From: Clostridiaceae bacterium
Lineage (GTDB): Bacteria > Bacillota > Clostridia > Lachnospirales > Lachnospiraceae
Direction of reading: 5' to 3'
Assembly: GCA_910574345.1 (NCBI GenBank)
Contig: CAJSZV010000019.1
Coordinates: forward strand, 1-64,000
DNA length: 64,000 bases
Shown: positions 44,001 to 52,400 of the stretch, piece after piece
How the letters are laid out: the number at the start of each line of letters is the position of its first letter
Numbering within the stretch: the stretch's first letter is position 1
Notes under the pieces: generated by a model
The model's database searches: none
Told to the model about the DNA's origin: nothing
The model's input: the letters and a program-made list of their open reading frames with translations, nothing else
Made by a program: the position numbers and the translations under genes

Positions 44001-44634
44001 CGGCGGCGACGGATGGGCTTATGATATCGGTTTCGGCGGCGTTGACCATGTACTGGCAAGCGGCAAGGATATCAATATCATGGTATTTGATACCGAGGTT
44101 TACTCCAACACCGGCGGACAGTCCTCCAAGGCTACCAAGACCGGCGCTGTTGCTCAGTTCGCAGCAGGCGGCAAGGAGACCAAGAAGAAAGATCTGGCAA
44201 GCATCGCCATGTCCTATGGTTATGTATATGTGGCTCAGATCTCCATGGGTGCAGATATGGCTCAGACGGTTAAGGCTATCGCCGAGGCAGAGGCTTATCC
44301 GGGTCCGTCCTTAATCCTGGCTTACGCTCCATGTATCAACCACGGCATCAAGAAGGGTATGAGCAAGGCTCAGACCGAGGAGAAGCTGGCTGTTGAGACT
44401 GGTTACTGGAATAACTTCCGCTACAACCCGGCTGCAGAGAACAAGTTCACTCTGGACAGCAAGGCTCCGAAGATGGAAGGATATCAGGAATTCTTAAAGG
44501 GCGAGGTTCGTTACGCATCCCTGGCTATGAAGAATCCTGAGAGAGCAGCAAAACTCTTCGCTAAGAATGAGGCTGAGGCTAAGGAGAGATATGAGTATTT
44601 GTCCAAGCTGGTTGCTCTGTACGGTAATGAATAG
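41098..44634 (+). CDS. nifJ: Pyruvate:ferredoxin (flavodoxin) oxidoreductase
   Basis: An 1178-residue single-chain PFOR. Domain I starts at MKTMDGNQAAAHASYAF with YPITPSSVM. A ferredoxin domain around residues 690-760 has CIQCNFCSYVCP and CTGCGSCANVCP. The C-terminal TPP domain has SGACAGCGETPY and GDGWAYDIGFGGVDHVLASG. It oxidises pyruvate to acetyl-CoA and CO2, giving electrons to ferredoxin, the central step of anaerobic fermentation. Its codon use is strongly biased toward GC-ending codons, consistent with high expression. It starts at ATG 41098 behind GTAGGAGG and is transcribed alone between two strong terminators. Confidence 0.97.
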   Translation: MARKMKTMDGNQAAAHASYAFTEVAAMYPITPSSVMPEHVDEWATEGRKNIFGRTVQITEMQSEAGAAGAVHGSLAAGALTATYTASQGLLLMIPNLYKIAGEQLPGVINVSARALASHALSIFGDHSDVYACRQTGCAMLCESSVQEVMDLTAVAHLAAIKGKVPFINFFDGFRTSHEIQKIEAWDYDDLAEMADWDAIAEFRKHALNPNNPCQRGSAQNPDIFFQAREACNPYYDALPAIVQEYMDKVNAKAGTDYKLFNYYGAADAEHVIVAMGSVNDTIEETIDYMAKDGAKVGVVKVRLYRPFCAEALIAAIPDTVKKISVLDRTKEPGSLGEPLYLDVVAALKGSKFNDVEIYSGRYGLGSKDTTPAQIVAVYGNSEKKRFTIGIEDDVTNLSLTLGAPLVTTPEGTTNCKFWGLGADGTVGANKNSIKIIGDNTDMYAQAYFDYDSKKSGGVTMSHLRFGHKKIKSTYLIHKADFVACHNPAYVRKYNMVQELVDGGTFLLNCSWSPEELETHLPGQMKKFIADHNINLYTIDGVKIGIETGMGPTRINTILQSAFFKLTGIIPEEKAIELMKDAAQKTYGRKGEDVVKKNWAAIDAGAQGVVKVDVPASWKDCADEGLDYKVVTDGRKDVVDFVNNVQTKVSAQEGNTLPVSAFKDYVDGSTPSGSAAYEKRGIAVNVPVWNPDNCIQCNFCSYVCPHAVIRPVAMTEEEAAKAPEGTRTLAMTGMPQYKFTVSISALDCTGCGSCANVCPGKKGEKALTMDKLANHLDEQPVFDFGCTVPVKTDVVEKFKETTVKGSQFKQPLLEFSGACAGCGETPYAKLITQLFGDRMYIANATGCSSIWGNSSPSTPYTVNAKGQGPAWDNSLFEDNAEFGFGMLLAQNAIRDELKEKVEKVAADERASEEVKAACKEWLDTFGIGAVNGTATNKLVAALEGIDCPTCKYIVDNKNYLAKKSQWIFGGDGWAYDIGFGGVDHVLASGKDINIMVFDTEVYSNTGGQSSKATKTGAVAQFAAGGKETKKKDLASIAMSYGYVYVAQISMGADMAQTVKAIAEAEAYPGPSLILAYAPCINHGIKKGMSKAQTEEKLAVETGYWNNFRYNPAAENKFTLDSKAPKMEGYQEFLKGEVRYASLAMKNPERAAKLFAKNEAEAKERYEYLSKLVALYGNE

Positions 44635-44651
44635 TAACAATTAACCGGCAT

Positions 44652-44694
44652 AACGCCGTGTCATTCCTGAAAAGGGATTGACACGGCGTTTTTT
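44652..44694 (+). terminator. Intrinsic terminator after PFOR
   Basis: AACGCCGTGTCA (44652-44663) pairs perfectly with TGACACGGCGTT (44679-44690), followed by a further TTTT. Confidence 0.93.
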
Positions 44695-44704
44695 CTGTGC
44701 TATA

Positions 44705-44729
44705 ACTGTATTAATTAAATTAATACAGT
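44705..44729. promoter_or_regulatory. Palindromic operator for the GntR regulator
   Basis: ACTGTATTAAT (44705-44715) and ATTAATACAGT (44719-44729) are perfect 11-base inverted arms around TAA. They sit 35 bases before the start of the GntR-type gene, where YtrA-family regulators bind to repress their own operon. Confidence 0.7.
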
Positions 44730-44763
44730 AGAAACACTGTTGTATGGAAAGGAGGTCTCAGGT

Positions 44764-45144
44764 TTGATTATACTGGATTACAGGGACAGAAGACCTATCT
44801 ATGAGCAGATTATGGAGCGGTTTCAGGAATTGATGATGTCCGGAGGCTTGAAGCAGGATGAGAAGCTTCCATCTGTGCGGAGCCTGGCCATGGAGTTGTC
44901 TATTAATCCCAACACGATTCAGAGAGCCTATGCGGAGCTGGAAAGACAGGGCTATATCTACTCAGTAAAAGGAAAGGGAAGCTTTGTGACGGATAACAGC
45001 GTCTTAAAGGACAGTAAAAAGCAGGTGGTTCTAAAGCGGCAGGAGGAGACGGCCCTTGAGGCTCTGCTCCTGAATGTGGAAAAGGAAAAGCTGAAGGACA
45101 TCATTGATAAGATTTATGACAGGGGAGGGAAGAGTGATGATTGA
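44764..45144 (+). CDS. GntR-family transcriptional regulator, YtrA type
   Basis: About 126 residues from TTG 44764, eight bases after AAAGGAGG (the frame also has TTG 44740, which would place the ribosome site inside the gene). It has the GntR winged helix: YEQIMERFQELMMSG, KLPSVRSLAMELSINPNTIQRAYAEL and GYIYSVKGKGSFV. The short C-terminal helical dimerisation tail is typical of YtrA rather than of sugar-binding GntR proteins. Such proteins regulate the ABC exporter operon they head; a perfect palindrome upstream is the likely operator. It overlaps the next gene by eight bases. Confidence 0.92.
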   Translation: MIILDYRDRRPIYEQIMERFQELMMSGGLKQDEKLPSVRSLAMELSINPNTIQRAYAELERQGYIYSVKGKGSFVTDNSVLKDSKKQVVLKRQEETALEALLLNVEKEKLKDIIDKIYDRGGKSDD

Positions 45145-46036
45145 GACGAAGAACCTGACGAAGCGGTTCGGGGATATTGTGGCTGTGGATCACATTGATG
45201 CGGTCATAAAGGACGGAAGCGTCTTTGGACTCATCGGAACCAACGGAGCAGGTAAGAGTACGTTTCTCAGGATGCTCAGTGGAGTCTTAAGACCTGACGA
45301 GGGGACCGTAACCATTGACGGAAAAGAAGTATTCGAGAATACCTTGATAAAGTCCAGATTTTTTTATATTTCCGACGACCAGTATTTTTTTAACAATGCC
45401 ACGCCGAAAGAGATGATGGACTTTTACCGCACCGTGTATCCGGAATTTGACAATAATCGGTTTCACCATCTGATGAAAAGCTTTGAATTGGATGAAAGGC
45501 GGAAGATCAATACATTTTCCAAAGGCATGAAGAAGCAGGTGTCTGTCATCTGCGGCGTCTGTGCCGGGACGGATTATCTCTTCTGTGACGAGACTTTTGA
45601 CGGACTGGACCCCGTTATGCGTCAGACCGTTAAGAGTATTTTTGTGGGAGATATGGAGGAACGGAACTTAACGCCGATTATTGCATCCCATAACTTGAGG
45701 GAACTGGAGGATATCTGTGATCATGTAGGCCTTCTGCACAAGGGAGGAATCCTTTTGTCCAGAGACCTTGAAGATATGAAGCTGAATATTCATAAGATAC
45801 AGTGCGTTCTTCTGCCGGGGACAGAGCCGGAAGATATAAAAGATCTGGATATTATGAAGATTGAACGCCGGGGAAGTTTGTGTACCCTGACAGTGCGGGG
45901 GACCAGGGAAGAGATCGAGGCGGGAATCGCTGCCTATGAACCTGTATTTGCGGAGATCATCCCTCTGACCCTGGAAGAAATATTCATTAGTGAAACGGAG
46001 GTGGCGGGTTATGACATCAAGAAGCTTGTGCTTTAA
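45137..46036 (+). CDS. ABC transporter ATP-binding protein
   Basis: About 299 residues from ATG 45137, behind GGGGAGGGA. It has Walker A GTNGAGKST, a Q-loop replaced in the form ISDDQYFF, the signature FSKGMKKQ (variant of LSGGQ) and Walker B YLFCDETFDGLD. The variant signature is common in the YtrB/BcrA-like exporters under GntR control. It works with the large permease downstream. It overlaps the regulator at its start and the permease at its end. Confidence 0.9.
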   Translation: MIETKNLTKRFGDIVAVDHIDAVIKDGSVFGLIGTNGAGKSTFLRMLSGVLRPDEGTVTIDGKEVFENTLIKSRFFYISDDQYFFNNATPKEMMDFYRTVYPEFDNNRFHHLMKSFELDERRKINTFSKGMKKQVSVICGVCAGTDYLFCDETFDGLDPVMRQTVKSIFVGDMEERNLTPIIASHNLRELEDICDHVGLLHKGGILLSRDLEDMKLNIHKIQCVLLPGTEPEDIKDLDIMKIERRGSLCTLTVRGTREEIEAGIAAYEPVFAEIIPLTLEEIFISETEVAGYDIKKLVL

Positions 46037-48209
46037 ATTAATGAGGGAAGATTTAAAACGCCGGGTATGGACCATAGCTCTGACCATATTAAGCTTTCTG
46101 TTTACTCTTTTGGTTCCCGCGGCCTTAAAGAGCGGTTCCTATCTGGACGAAATGGCCCATGGGAACCTGGAGGCGTATCAGAAGATAAGACTTATGGAGC
46201 GAATGACAGAAGTTGTGGGTATGAACGGAGTGGTGGTCACCATGCTTTTGGTGCTGTCCGTGGTATGGGCCCTGTCAGGGTTTCGCTACCTCCACAACAG
46301 CAGGCAGGTGGACTTCTACCACAGCATTCCTGTTAAGCGTCACCAGCTTTTCCTGGCACAGTATTTTAACGGACTCCTGGTTCCCGCGGTTTTCTATCTC
46401 ATAGCCCAGGGAGCTTCCGTGGCTCTGATTTTGAGAACCGGTATCGGAGCGGAGATCCTGGGCAGTACTCCGTGGCGCATGTTTCTTGTGAATATGGTAT
46501 ACTATGGATTGATGTACACTACTACGGTGATTGCTATGATGATGACAGGCAATCTTGTGGTGGCGCTTCTCGGAACTTCGGTATTCTGCGGTTACGGGCC
46601 GGCGGTGATTATGCTGATCATAGGGTATCAGGAAGAGTGGTTTCACACGATTTACAGGACAGAGGAACAGGGAAGGGCATTTCTGAGAGCCATCAACTAT
46701 TCTTCGCCCTTTGCCAATTATATGCTGGCTCTGGGAGATTTTAGTTCCAATACTCTGGGAGCTAGGCAGATTCTGGGAGCGGTGGCAGCGACCACAGCTT
46801 TAGGAGTTCTGGCTTACGGACTTTACCAGCTCCGCCCCTCTGAGGCAGCGGGAAGGGCCATGGCTTTTAAAAGGACCCGGACTCCAATTAAACTGCTCAT
46901 TGCCCTTCCGGTGGCAGTGGTGTTCAGTATCTTTTTTTACGAACTTCGCAGCACCCTTGCATGGGGAATCTTCGGTGCTGTCTGCGGTTCCGTGCTGACC
47001 TGCTGTCTCATGGAGATTATTTATCATTTTGATTTCCGAAAACTATTCGCCAACTGGATACACATGGCCGGCTGCTGTCTGGCATCTGTCCTCCTTCTTT
47101 TGGCAGGGATGTATGACTGGTACGGATATGACTCTTATATTCCGAAAGCCACAGATGTAAAGTCGGCAGCAGTCGTTATAGGATATACAGATAGTTGGAT
47201 CACCTATGGAAAGCCTGAAACTTATATAGATTCCCAGGGCATGGAGAACTACAAATGGGGGTATGAAGGTGTTTGGGATTACCAGTTTAAGCATATGGAA
47301 CTTACGGATCTGTATCCCGTCATGGAGCTGGCAAAAAAAGGCGTGGAGGAAGATCAGGCAAGGCGGGCGGAGAAAGATTTCAGATGGGGATATGGAAGAG
47401 AGCGGTATATTATTGGGTTTAGGCTTAATAATGGGAAAACCATATATCGTCAGTACTATCTTCCTTTAGATGAAGGAACGTTGGAAGCAAGGGCCATGAT
47501 TCATGACTCCAGGGAGTATAAAAAAGGCGTTTATCCGCTGCTGGAGCAGATGCCTGCGGATACCGCTTCCGTATATTTCCAGCAGTACAACCAGCAGTAT
47601 GCCCTTGACTTGGACCAGGATGAGAAAACACATCTTTTGGCTGTTTATCAGAAGGAACTGGAAGAACTGACCATGGCCCGGAGAGAGGAAGAACTGCCTG
47701 TGGGAAGCATTCAGTTCAGGACTGCGGAGCATGACCATGCGATCACCCAAAATCAGAACAATAGTAATTCCACGGCGGATATAGAAGGCCGGTGTTATTA
47801 TCCTGTATACCCGTCCTTTACAAGAACTCTGGAGATCATAGAGAAGGCCGGAGTGTCCATAAAACCCTTGAACAGTGATGATATTGTAAGTATTGATGTC
47901 CAGTATTACTGGGTCGGCGATGATGTAGAAAAGTCGCGGGAGGATAAAGAGGGAGAGTTGATCAGCTATCGCAGTGCCGAAGAGATAGAAGCCCTGCTTC
48001 CTGCTCTGGTCTACCGGGATTACCTGAATTTCAATGAGTATTATGAAATAGCTCCTGCAGGCAATGTGGATGTTATGGTGAGCTTTGCAGTGCCCAGAGT
48101 GAATTCCTATGGAAGCCGCAGCAGTTTTAATTTCCAGATCGACTTAAACAGGCTTTCTGATGAGGACATTGAGAGATTCGAATTTTACGGAGAAAAAAGT
48201 TATGATTGA
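46011..48209 (+). CDS. Large ABC transporter permease of the GntR operon
   Basis: About 732 residues from ATG 46011 behind GGAGGTGGCGGG. The N-terminal half has about eight to ten membrane helices (VWTIALTILSFLFTLLVPAAL; FLVNMVYYGLMYTTTVIAMMM). Around residue 370 it turns into a long extracytoplasmic domain of about 350 residues rich in Tyr, Asp and Glu that runs to the C-terminus. It forms an exporter with the ATPase upstream. The cargo is unknown; cell-envelope-stress or antimicrobial export is usual for YtrA-controlled systems. Confidence 0.85.
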   Translation: MTSRSLCFKLMREDLKRRVWTIALTILSFLFTLLVPAALKSGSYLDEMAHGNLEAYQKIRLMERMTEVVGMNGVVVTMLLVLSVVWALSGFRYLHNSRQVDFYHSIPVKRHQLFLAQYFNGLLVPAVFYLIAQGASVALILRTGIGAEILGSTPWRMFLVNMVYYGLMYTTTVIAMMMTGNLVVALLGTSVFCGYGPAVIMLIIGYQEEWFHTIYRTEEQGRAFLRAINYSSPFANYMLALGDFSSNTLGARQILGAVAATTALGVLAYGLYQLRPSEAAGRAMAFKRTRTPIKLLIALPVAVVFSIFFYELRSTLAWGIFGAVCGSVLTCCLMEIIYHFDFRKLFANWIHMAGCCLASVLLLLAGMYDWYGYDSYIPKATDVKSAAVVIGYTDSWITYGKPETYIDSQGMENYKWGYEGVWDYQFKHMELTDLYPVMELAKKGVEEDQARRAEKDFRWGYGRERYIIGFRLNNGKTIYRQYYLPLDEGTLEARAMIHDSREYKKGVYPLLEQMPADTASVYFQQYNQQYALDLDQDEKTHLLAVYQKELEELTMARREEELPVGSIQFRTAEHDHAITQNQNNSNSTADIEGRCYYPVYPSFTRTLEIIEKAGVSIKPLNSDDIVSIDVQYYWVGDDVEKSREDKEGELISYRSAEEIEALLPALVYRDYLNFNEYYEIAPAGNVDVMVSFAVPRVNSYGSRSSFNFQIDLNRLSDEDIERFEFYGEKSYD

Positions 48210-48256
48210 CATTCCCGGACAGACAGGATAAGATTATCCTAAAGGAGGGATTGTCC

Positions 48257-48733
48257 ATGGCATTTTTTGATGATTTAAGCAAGACCCTTAGCGATAAGGG
48301 AAAAGAAGCCGCACACAAGGCTAAGGAGGCAGCGGGAGTACTGCAGATGAAGACTCAGATTGCCTCAGAGAAGAGCAAGCTGAAAGAACTGTACGGAGCA
48401 GTGGGTGTTCTCTATTACAAAAAGCATCGGGATGACGAAGACAACGAATTTGCAGATCTGTTCAAGGAGATCGGCAATGTTCTCACCAATGTGGCGGTTA
48501 TGGAAGAGAAAGTCCAGGAGATGGAAGGAAGCTTAGTCTGCCCTAATTGCAAGAAAGTGATGAAGAAAGGCTCCGCTTTCTGCAGCAAGTGCGGCACATC
48601 TCTTAAGACAGAAGAAGAGCTGCAAAAAGACCAGGACATTACAGAAGACATGAACCCGACAGAAGAAGACATGGAAGAGATTCCCGCCGCGGAGGACGGA
48701 ATCTTTGCAGAAGACGAGACAGAGAATTCGTAA
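48257..48733 (+). CDS. Zinc-ribbon protein of unknown function
   Basis: About 158 residues from ATG 48257, behind AAAGGAGGG. The N-terminal part is an amphipathic helix (MAFFDDLSKTLSDKGKEAAHK) with a coiled-coil-like middle. Residues about 97-116 form a zinc ribbon CPNCKKVMKKGSAFCSKCG. The C-terminal tail is very acidic (Glu/Asp-rich). It is commonly seen in Lachnospiraceae, without a known role. It lies 47 bases behind the permease and could be the last gene of that operon. Confidence 0.8.
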   Translation: MAFFDDLSKTLSDKGKEAAHKAKEAAGVLQMKTQIASEKSKLKELYGAVGVLYYKKHRDDEDNEFADLFKEIGNVLTNVAVMEEKVQEMEGSLVCPNCKKVMKKGSAFCSKCGTSLKTEEELQKDQDITEDMNPTEEDMEEIPAAEDGIFAEDETENS

Positions 48734-48760
48734 CGGAATCGTTGCGGGCCTAAAACCGGA

Positions 48761-48797
48761 AACCGGAACTTATCCATAGAAGGAAGTTCCGGTTTTT
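48761..48797. terminator. Bidirectional terminator between convergent genes
   Basis: AACCGGAACTT (48761-48771) pairs with AAGTTCCGGTT (48784-48794), followed by T residues. It is flanked by A residues on the other side, so it can also serve the minus-strand DUF368 gene. Confidence 0.85.
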
Positions 48798-48821
48798 GTG
48801 TCATAGGGGACTCACGCTTTT

Positions 48822-49703
48822 TTACTCCCCAAGTTTATAAGTGACAACTCCGAAGACAAGTGCCAGAATCACGCTTAACAGAATGGTCCCTGCTCCCAGA
48901 ATAGAGAGCTGTCCCAAGGCTCCTGTATTATAAAAGATGGCAAAGGGTGATGCCGCAATCAGTCCAAGGATGGCACAGTAAGTCTGGATTCCGAACTTTT
49001 GAAAGAGAAAGGTGATCAGCTTGGCAATGAGGAAGATGCCGAGAAGAACACCGATACCGAAAGGCATAAGGAGCGCGAAACCGTGAATCAGTCCGCCTAT
49101 GTCAAATGCTTTCAGAGAATCTAAAAAGGACTTAATGGTGTTGATGATGCCGTAATAGTATCCGAGAATCATCATAACCAGGGAACCGCTGACTCCGGGA
49201 ACCACCATGGTAGCGGAGGCGATAACGCCTACAAGGAACAGGGAGGCAATGGTTCCGGGAGTGATGGAAAAGGTCTTAAGAACCTCATCATCCGCATTCA
49301 TCATGGGGAGCAGGATGGCCACGGCAAAAAGGATGAGAAATGCCAGTACCGCACTGACGCCGATCTTTGAGGAATTCTTCTCAAGCTCTTTTTTCAGGGA
49401 AGAAATGAGAACCGGAACCCCGCCGAGAATCAGTCCCACAAAGGCCATGCAGGTCACGAAGGTGTGGCGGCTTAACAGATATTCGATTATATAGGTAAAA
49501 CATACGATACCCATTCCGCATCCGAGAATAATGGGAAACAGGGTGCGGGCGCTTTTTTTCCAGTCCTTTAAAAGAGCTGATATGGAAGAGATCAGCTTGT
49601 CATAGATCCCTAAGGAGACTGCCATGGTTCCGCCGCTGACTCCGGGAATAATGTTGGCGATGCCTATGAGCATGCCTTTTATAATATCTAAGATAAATGT
49701 CAT
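48822..49703 (-). CDS. DUF368 polytopic membrane protein
   Basis: About 293 residues on the minus strand. The start at complement 49701-49703 lies behind AGAGG and is followed by MTFILDIIKGMLIGIANIIPG, the DUF368 N-terminus with the VSGGTMA motif. A second PGVSGS motif and eight or nine helices follow. The family is linked in recent work to undecaprenyl-phosphate recycling (PopT/DUF368), which would serve wall and capsule synthesis; I recall this from family knowledge, not from the sequence. The longer frame to 49769 is rejected because the promoter lies inside it. Confidence 0.9.
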   Translation of the reverse strand: MTFILDIIKGMLIGIANIIPGVSGGTMAVSLGIYDKLISSISALLKDWKKSARTLFPIILGCGMGIVCFTYIIEYLLSRHTFVTCMAFVGLILGGVPVLISSLKKELEKNSSKIGVSAVLAFLILFAVAILLPMMNADDEVLKTFSITPGTIASLFLVGVIASATMVVPGVSGSLVMMILGYYYGIINTIKSFLDSLKAFDIGGLIHGFALLMPFGIGVLLGIFLIAKLITFLFQKFGIQTYCAILGLIAASPFAIFYNTGALGQLSILGAGTILLSVILALVFGVVTYKLGE

Positions 49704-49739
49704 AATCAAACCTCTTTTCTGCGTATGGACACGCTCTTT

Positions 49740-49769
49740 ATTATAAAGTCCTCCTTCTGTATTTGTCAA
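49740..49769 (-). promoter_or_regulatory. Promoter of the DUF368 gene
   Basis: On the minus strand TTGACA (complement of 49764-49769), an 18-base spacer and TATAAT (complement of 49740-49745) are both perfect boxes. They lie about 37 bases before the start codon. Confidence 0.75.
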
Positions 49770-49977
49770 CCGAAATCAGGATTACAAACATGTTAAACTT
49801 GGGCAAGTTTGATGACATAACTGGCGGAGCAAACCGTCACTGTGTCACCCGGATTTTGTCGAAACAGCGTTTAAAATGATACCAGGGTCAAAAGGTTATG
49901 TATGACATGCCTGTATGGGGGCGCATGACTTTGGGAGCCGCAAACATGGAACCACACAGAAAGGACAGGTGAAAAGA

Positions 49978-50700
49978 ATGTGGTCAATAGCTATTTGTGA
50001 CGACAACAGAAGGGTATGCTACAAGATGGAAGAGCTATTGGAGGCTTACTGTGAGGAAATGGAAATCGCCCTGGAGACAGAGATATTTCCTGATGGATTC
50101 CGTTTGTATGAGGAAATGACAAGAGGAAGTCATTACGATCTGATTTTCCTGGATGTGATTATGTTCGGGATGAATGGAATTGAGGTGGGAAGGCAGATCC
50201 GCCGAACATTTGATGGGGTGCAGCTGGTCTATATGACTTGTATTACAGGTCATGCGGATCTTATGATTCCCAATCAGCCCATTGGATTTGTGAGAAAGCC
50301 CATACAAAAAGAGGAGGTATACAGAGCCATGGATGATGCCAGAAAGATAGGAAAGCAGAACAGGACATGGTTTTTGTACAAAAAGCACAGGATGACATAT
50401 CAGGTGTCCTACAGAGAAATTTTGTATTTTCAGAGTCTGGGAAGAAAGGTGGAGATACACACGTCAGACGGTGTAAGCGAGTTTTACGGGAAACTCTCAA
50501 GTCTTATGGAAGAGGGACTTCCCAAGCAGTTTGTTCAAATTCATCAGTCTTATATCATTAACCGGGACTATATCAGCTGTTTTGGAAACGGAAGAGTCTA
50601 TCTTCGGGGACATAAGGGATATTTTAACGTGAGTCAGCCTTACCGCCAGGCGGCGACGCAGCAGATTGGGAGTTCTCCCATGTCGGATTTTGTCAAATAA
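49978..50700 (+). CDS. LytTR-family response regulator
   Basis: About 240 residues from ATG 49978. The receiver domain starts SIAICDDNRRVCYKMEE, with the phosphoacceptor in LIFLDVIMFGMNGIEVG and the Lys in FVRKPI. The LytTR DNA-binding domain covers about residues 140-235 (ILYFQSLGRKVEIHTSDG; FVQIHQSYIINRDYI). It probably controls a few promoters in response to a histidine kinase, but no kinase gene is adjacent, making it an orphan here. The ribosome site is weak (GGACAGGTG). Confidence 0.92.
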   Translation: MWSIAICDDNRRVCYKMEELLEAYCEEMEIALETEIFPDGFRLYEEMTRGSHYDLIFLDVIMFGMNGIEVGRQIRRTFDGVQLVYMTCITGHADLMIPNQPIGFVRKPIQKEEVYRAMDDARKIGKQNRTWFLYKKHRMTYQVSYREILYFQSLGRKVEIHTSDGVSEFYGKLSSLMEEGLPKQFVQIHQSYIINRDYISCFGNGRVYLRGHKGYFNVSQPYRQAATQQIGSSPMSDFVK

Positions 50701-50780
50701 CAGGGAAACTGTGACAATGAATCAGGAAGGAAAGGAGAGTGTGATAAAATAAATCCGTGCACAAAGAGCGGTGTTTTCAG

Positions 50781-50822
50781 GCCTTTTAAAGTCCTCATTG
50801 TTGAAAGGCTTTTGTCTTTTTG
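50781..50822 (+). terminator. Terminator after the LytTR regulator
   Basis: GCCTTT (50781-50786) pairs with AAAGGC (50804-50809), followed by TTTTGTCTTTTT. A second perfect hairpin, GAAAGCCCGGAA/TTCCGGGCTTTC, lies at 50827-50859. Confidence 0.7.
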
Positions 50823-50889
50823 TGCCGAAAGCCCGGAATCGGGGGTTTTCCGGGCTTTCTCTCCCCATCCCTTGTTCCCGGAATAGGGA

Positions 50890-50918
50890 TTGATTTTCCC
50901 TCTGTGTTTGTGTACAAT
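50890..50918 (+). promoter_or_regulatory. Promoter of metY
   Basis: TTGATT (50890-50895), a 17-base spacer and TACAAT (50913-50918) lie 35 bases before the metY start. Confidence 0.7.
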
Positions 50919-50953
50919 GAAGGAATCAGACTGAACAACAAGGAGGATACCAT

Positions 50954-52234
50954 ATGAGCCGGACACAGTCGCTGGACACAATCTGTATACAGGGAGGATG
51001 GCAGCCAGGGAACGGAGAACCCAGAGTTCTGCCTATTTACCAGAGCACTACTTTTAAATATGAGACGAGTGAACAGATGGGGAGGCTTTTTGACCTGGAG
51101 GAAAACGGATATTTCTATACCAGGCTGGCCAACCCCACTAATGATGCGGTGGCGGATAAGATCTGCAGGCTGGAAGGCGGTACGGCGGCTATGCTGACTT
51201 CTTCAGGGCAGGCGGCCAACATGTATGCCGTGCTGAATATCTGCTCCGCCGGAGATCATGTTGTGAGCGCAGCAACCATCTATGGAGGAACTTCCAATCT
51301 GTTTACGGTGACTTTAAAGAGGTTCGGGATCGAGTGCACGCTGGTGGATCCAGATGCACCGGAGGAAGAACTTTCAAAGGCTTTCCGGTCCAATACGAAG
51401 GCCGTGTTTGGCGAGACCATTGCCAATCCGGCTCTGGTGGTGCTGGATCTGGAGAAGTTTGCCCGCCTGGCCCACAGCCACGGCGTGCCTTTTATCGTGG
51501 ATAATACCTTTGCCACCCCCATTAACTGCCGTCCCATTGAATGGGGCGCCGATATTGTGACCCATTCCACCACCAAGTACATGGACGGCCATGCCATGAC
51601 CGTAGGCGGCTGTATCGTAGACAGCGGAAACTTTGACTGGCAGGCCTATGCTGACAAATATCCGGGCCTTACCACGCCGGATGAGTCCTATCACGGCATT
51701 GTCTACACAGAGCGTTTTGGAAAAGGCGCCTATATTACAAAGGCTACGGCCCAGCTTATGAGAGATATGGGGTCGATTCAGTCGCCCCAGAATGCGTTTC
51801 TCTTAAACGTCGGTCTGGAGACCCTCCATCTGAGGATGCCCCGCCACTGTGAGAATGCTCTTAAAGTGGCTGAGTACTTAAAGTCCAGGGAGGATGTGGC
51901 CTGGGTAAAGTATCCGGGACTGGAAGGGGACAAATATTATGAATTGGCAAAGAAATATATGCCTCATGGGACCTGCGGCGTCATCTCCTTCGGCCTGAAG
52001 GGAGGGAGAGGGGCTGCAGCGGTATTTATGGACAAGCTGAAACTGGGAGCTATCGTGACCCATGTGGCGGATGCCAGAACATCTGTGCTCCATCCGGCCA
52101 GCCATACCCACCGTCAGTTAAGCGACGAGCAGCTGGCGGAGGCGGGAGTGGACCCGGCTATGATTCGGTTCAGTGTGGGAATCGAGAGTGCAGAGGATAT
52201 TATTGCGGATATTGAGGAGGCTCTCAGGCCATAG
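50954..52234 (+). CDS. metY: O-acetylhomoserine sulfhydrylase / aminocarboxypropyltransferase
   Basis: A 426-residue PLP enzyme of the Cys/Met metabolism family. Marks are YQSTTFKYETSEQMG, TSSGQAANMYAVLN, the PLP-lysine region DIVTHSTTKYMDGHAMTVGG and SVGIESAEDIIADIEEAL at the end. The length fits MetY rather than cystathionine gamma-synthase (about 380). It makes homocysteine from O-acetylhomoserine and sulfide. The start ATG 50954 follows AAGGAGG, and it has its own promoter. Confidence 0.93.
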   Translation: MSRTQSLDTICIQGGWQPGNGEPRVLPIYQSTTFKYETSEQMGRLFDLEENGYFYTRLANPTNDAVADKICRLEGGTAAMLTSSGQAANMYAVLNICSAGDHVVSAATIYGGTSNLFTVTLKRFGIECTLVDPDAPEEELSKAFRSNTKAVFGETIANPALVVLDLEKFARLAHSHGVPFIVDNTFATPINCRPIEWGADIVTHSTTKYMDGHAMTVGGCIVDSGNFDWQAYADKYPGLTTPDESYHGIVYTERFGKGAYITKATAQLMRDMGSIQSPQNAFLLNVGLETLHLRMPRHCENALKVAEYLKSREDVAWVKYPGLEGDKYYELAKKYMPHGTCGVISFGLKGGRGAAAVFMDKLKLGAIVTHVADARTSVLHPASHTHRQLSDEQLAEAGVDPAMIRFSVGIESAEDIIADIEEALRP

Positions 52235-52260
52235 AGCATATGCTACAGTTCACGGGGCGG

Positions 52261-52400
52261 GGAAAAACGGATAAAAACAGGCGTCAAGCTTGCTTGTAAG
52301 ACTGATTTTATCCGTTTTTCCACATCGGGTGAACGCCCGACGCTTCTTGTCCGTTGAAAACGGACAAGAAGATACCCGTCTGAACTGTTACGGGCATATA
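52261..52400. other. Cluster of perfect hairpins downstream of metY
   Basis: The stretch between metY and the FMN riboswitch holds GGAAAAACGGATAAAA (52261-52276) against its exact reverse complement at 52306-52321, a small TCGGG/CCCGA hairpin (52325-52340), CTTCTTGTCCGTT (52343-52355) against its exact complement at 52359-52371 with a GAA loop, and CCCGT/ACGGG (52376-52399). It may include the metY terminator, but the number and perfection of stems suggests a structured RNA or small repeat element. Confidence 0.6.

Noticed and set aside
49704-49769. Longer N-terminus for the DUF368 protein
   Set aside because: The extra stretch overlaps a perfect promoter and a good ribosome site lies before the shorter start; the family begins at the shorter start.
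52261-52371. Inverted repeats of an insertion sequence
   Set aside because: There is no coding frame between the arms and no target duplication; the arms are too close for an element.
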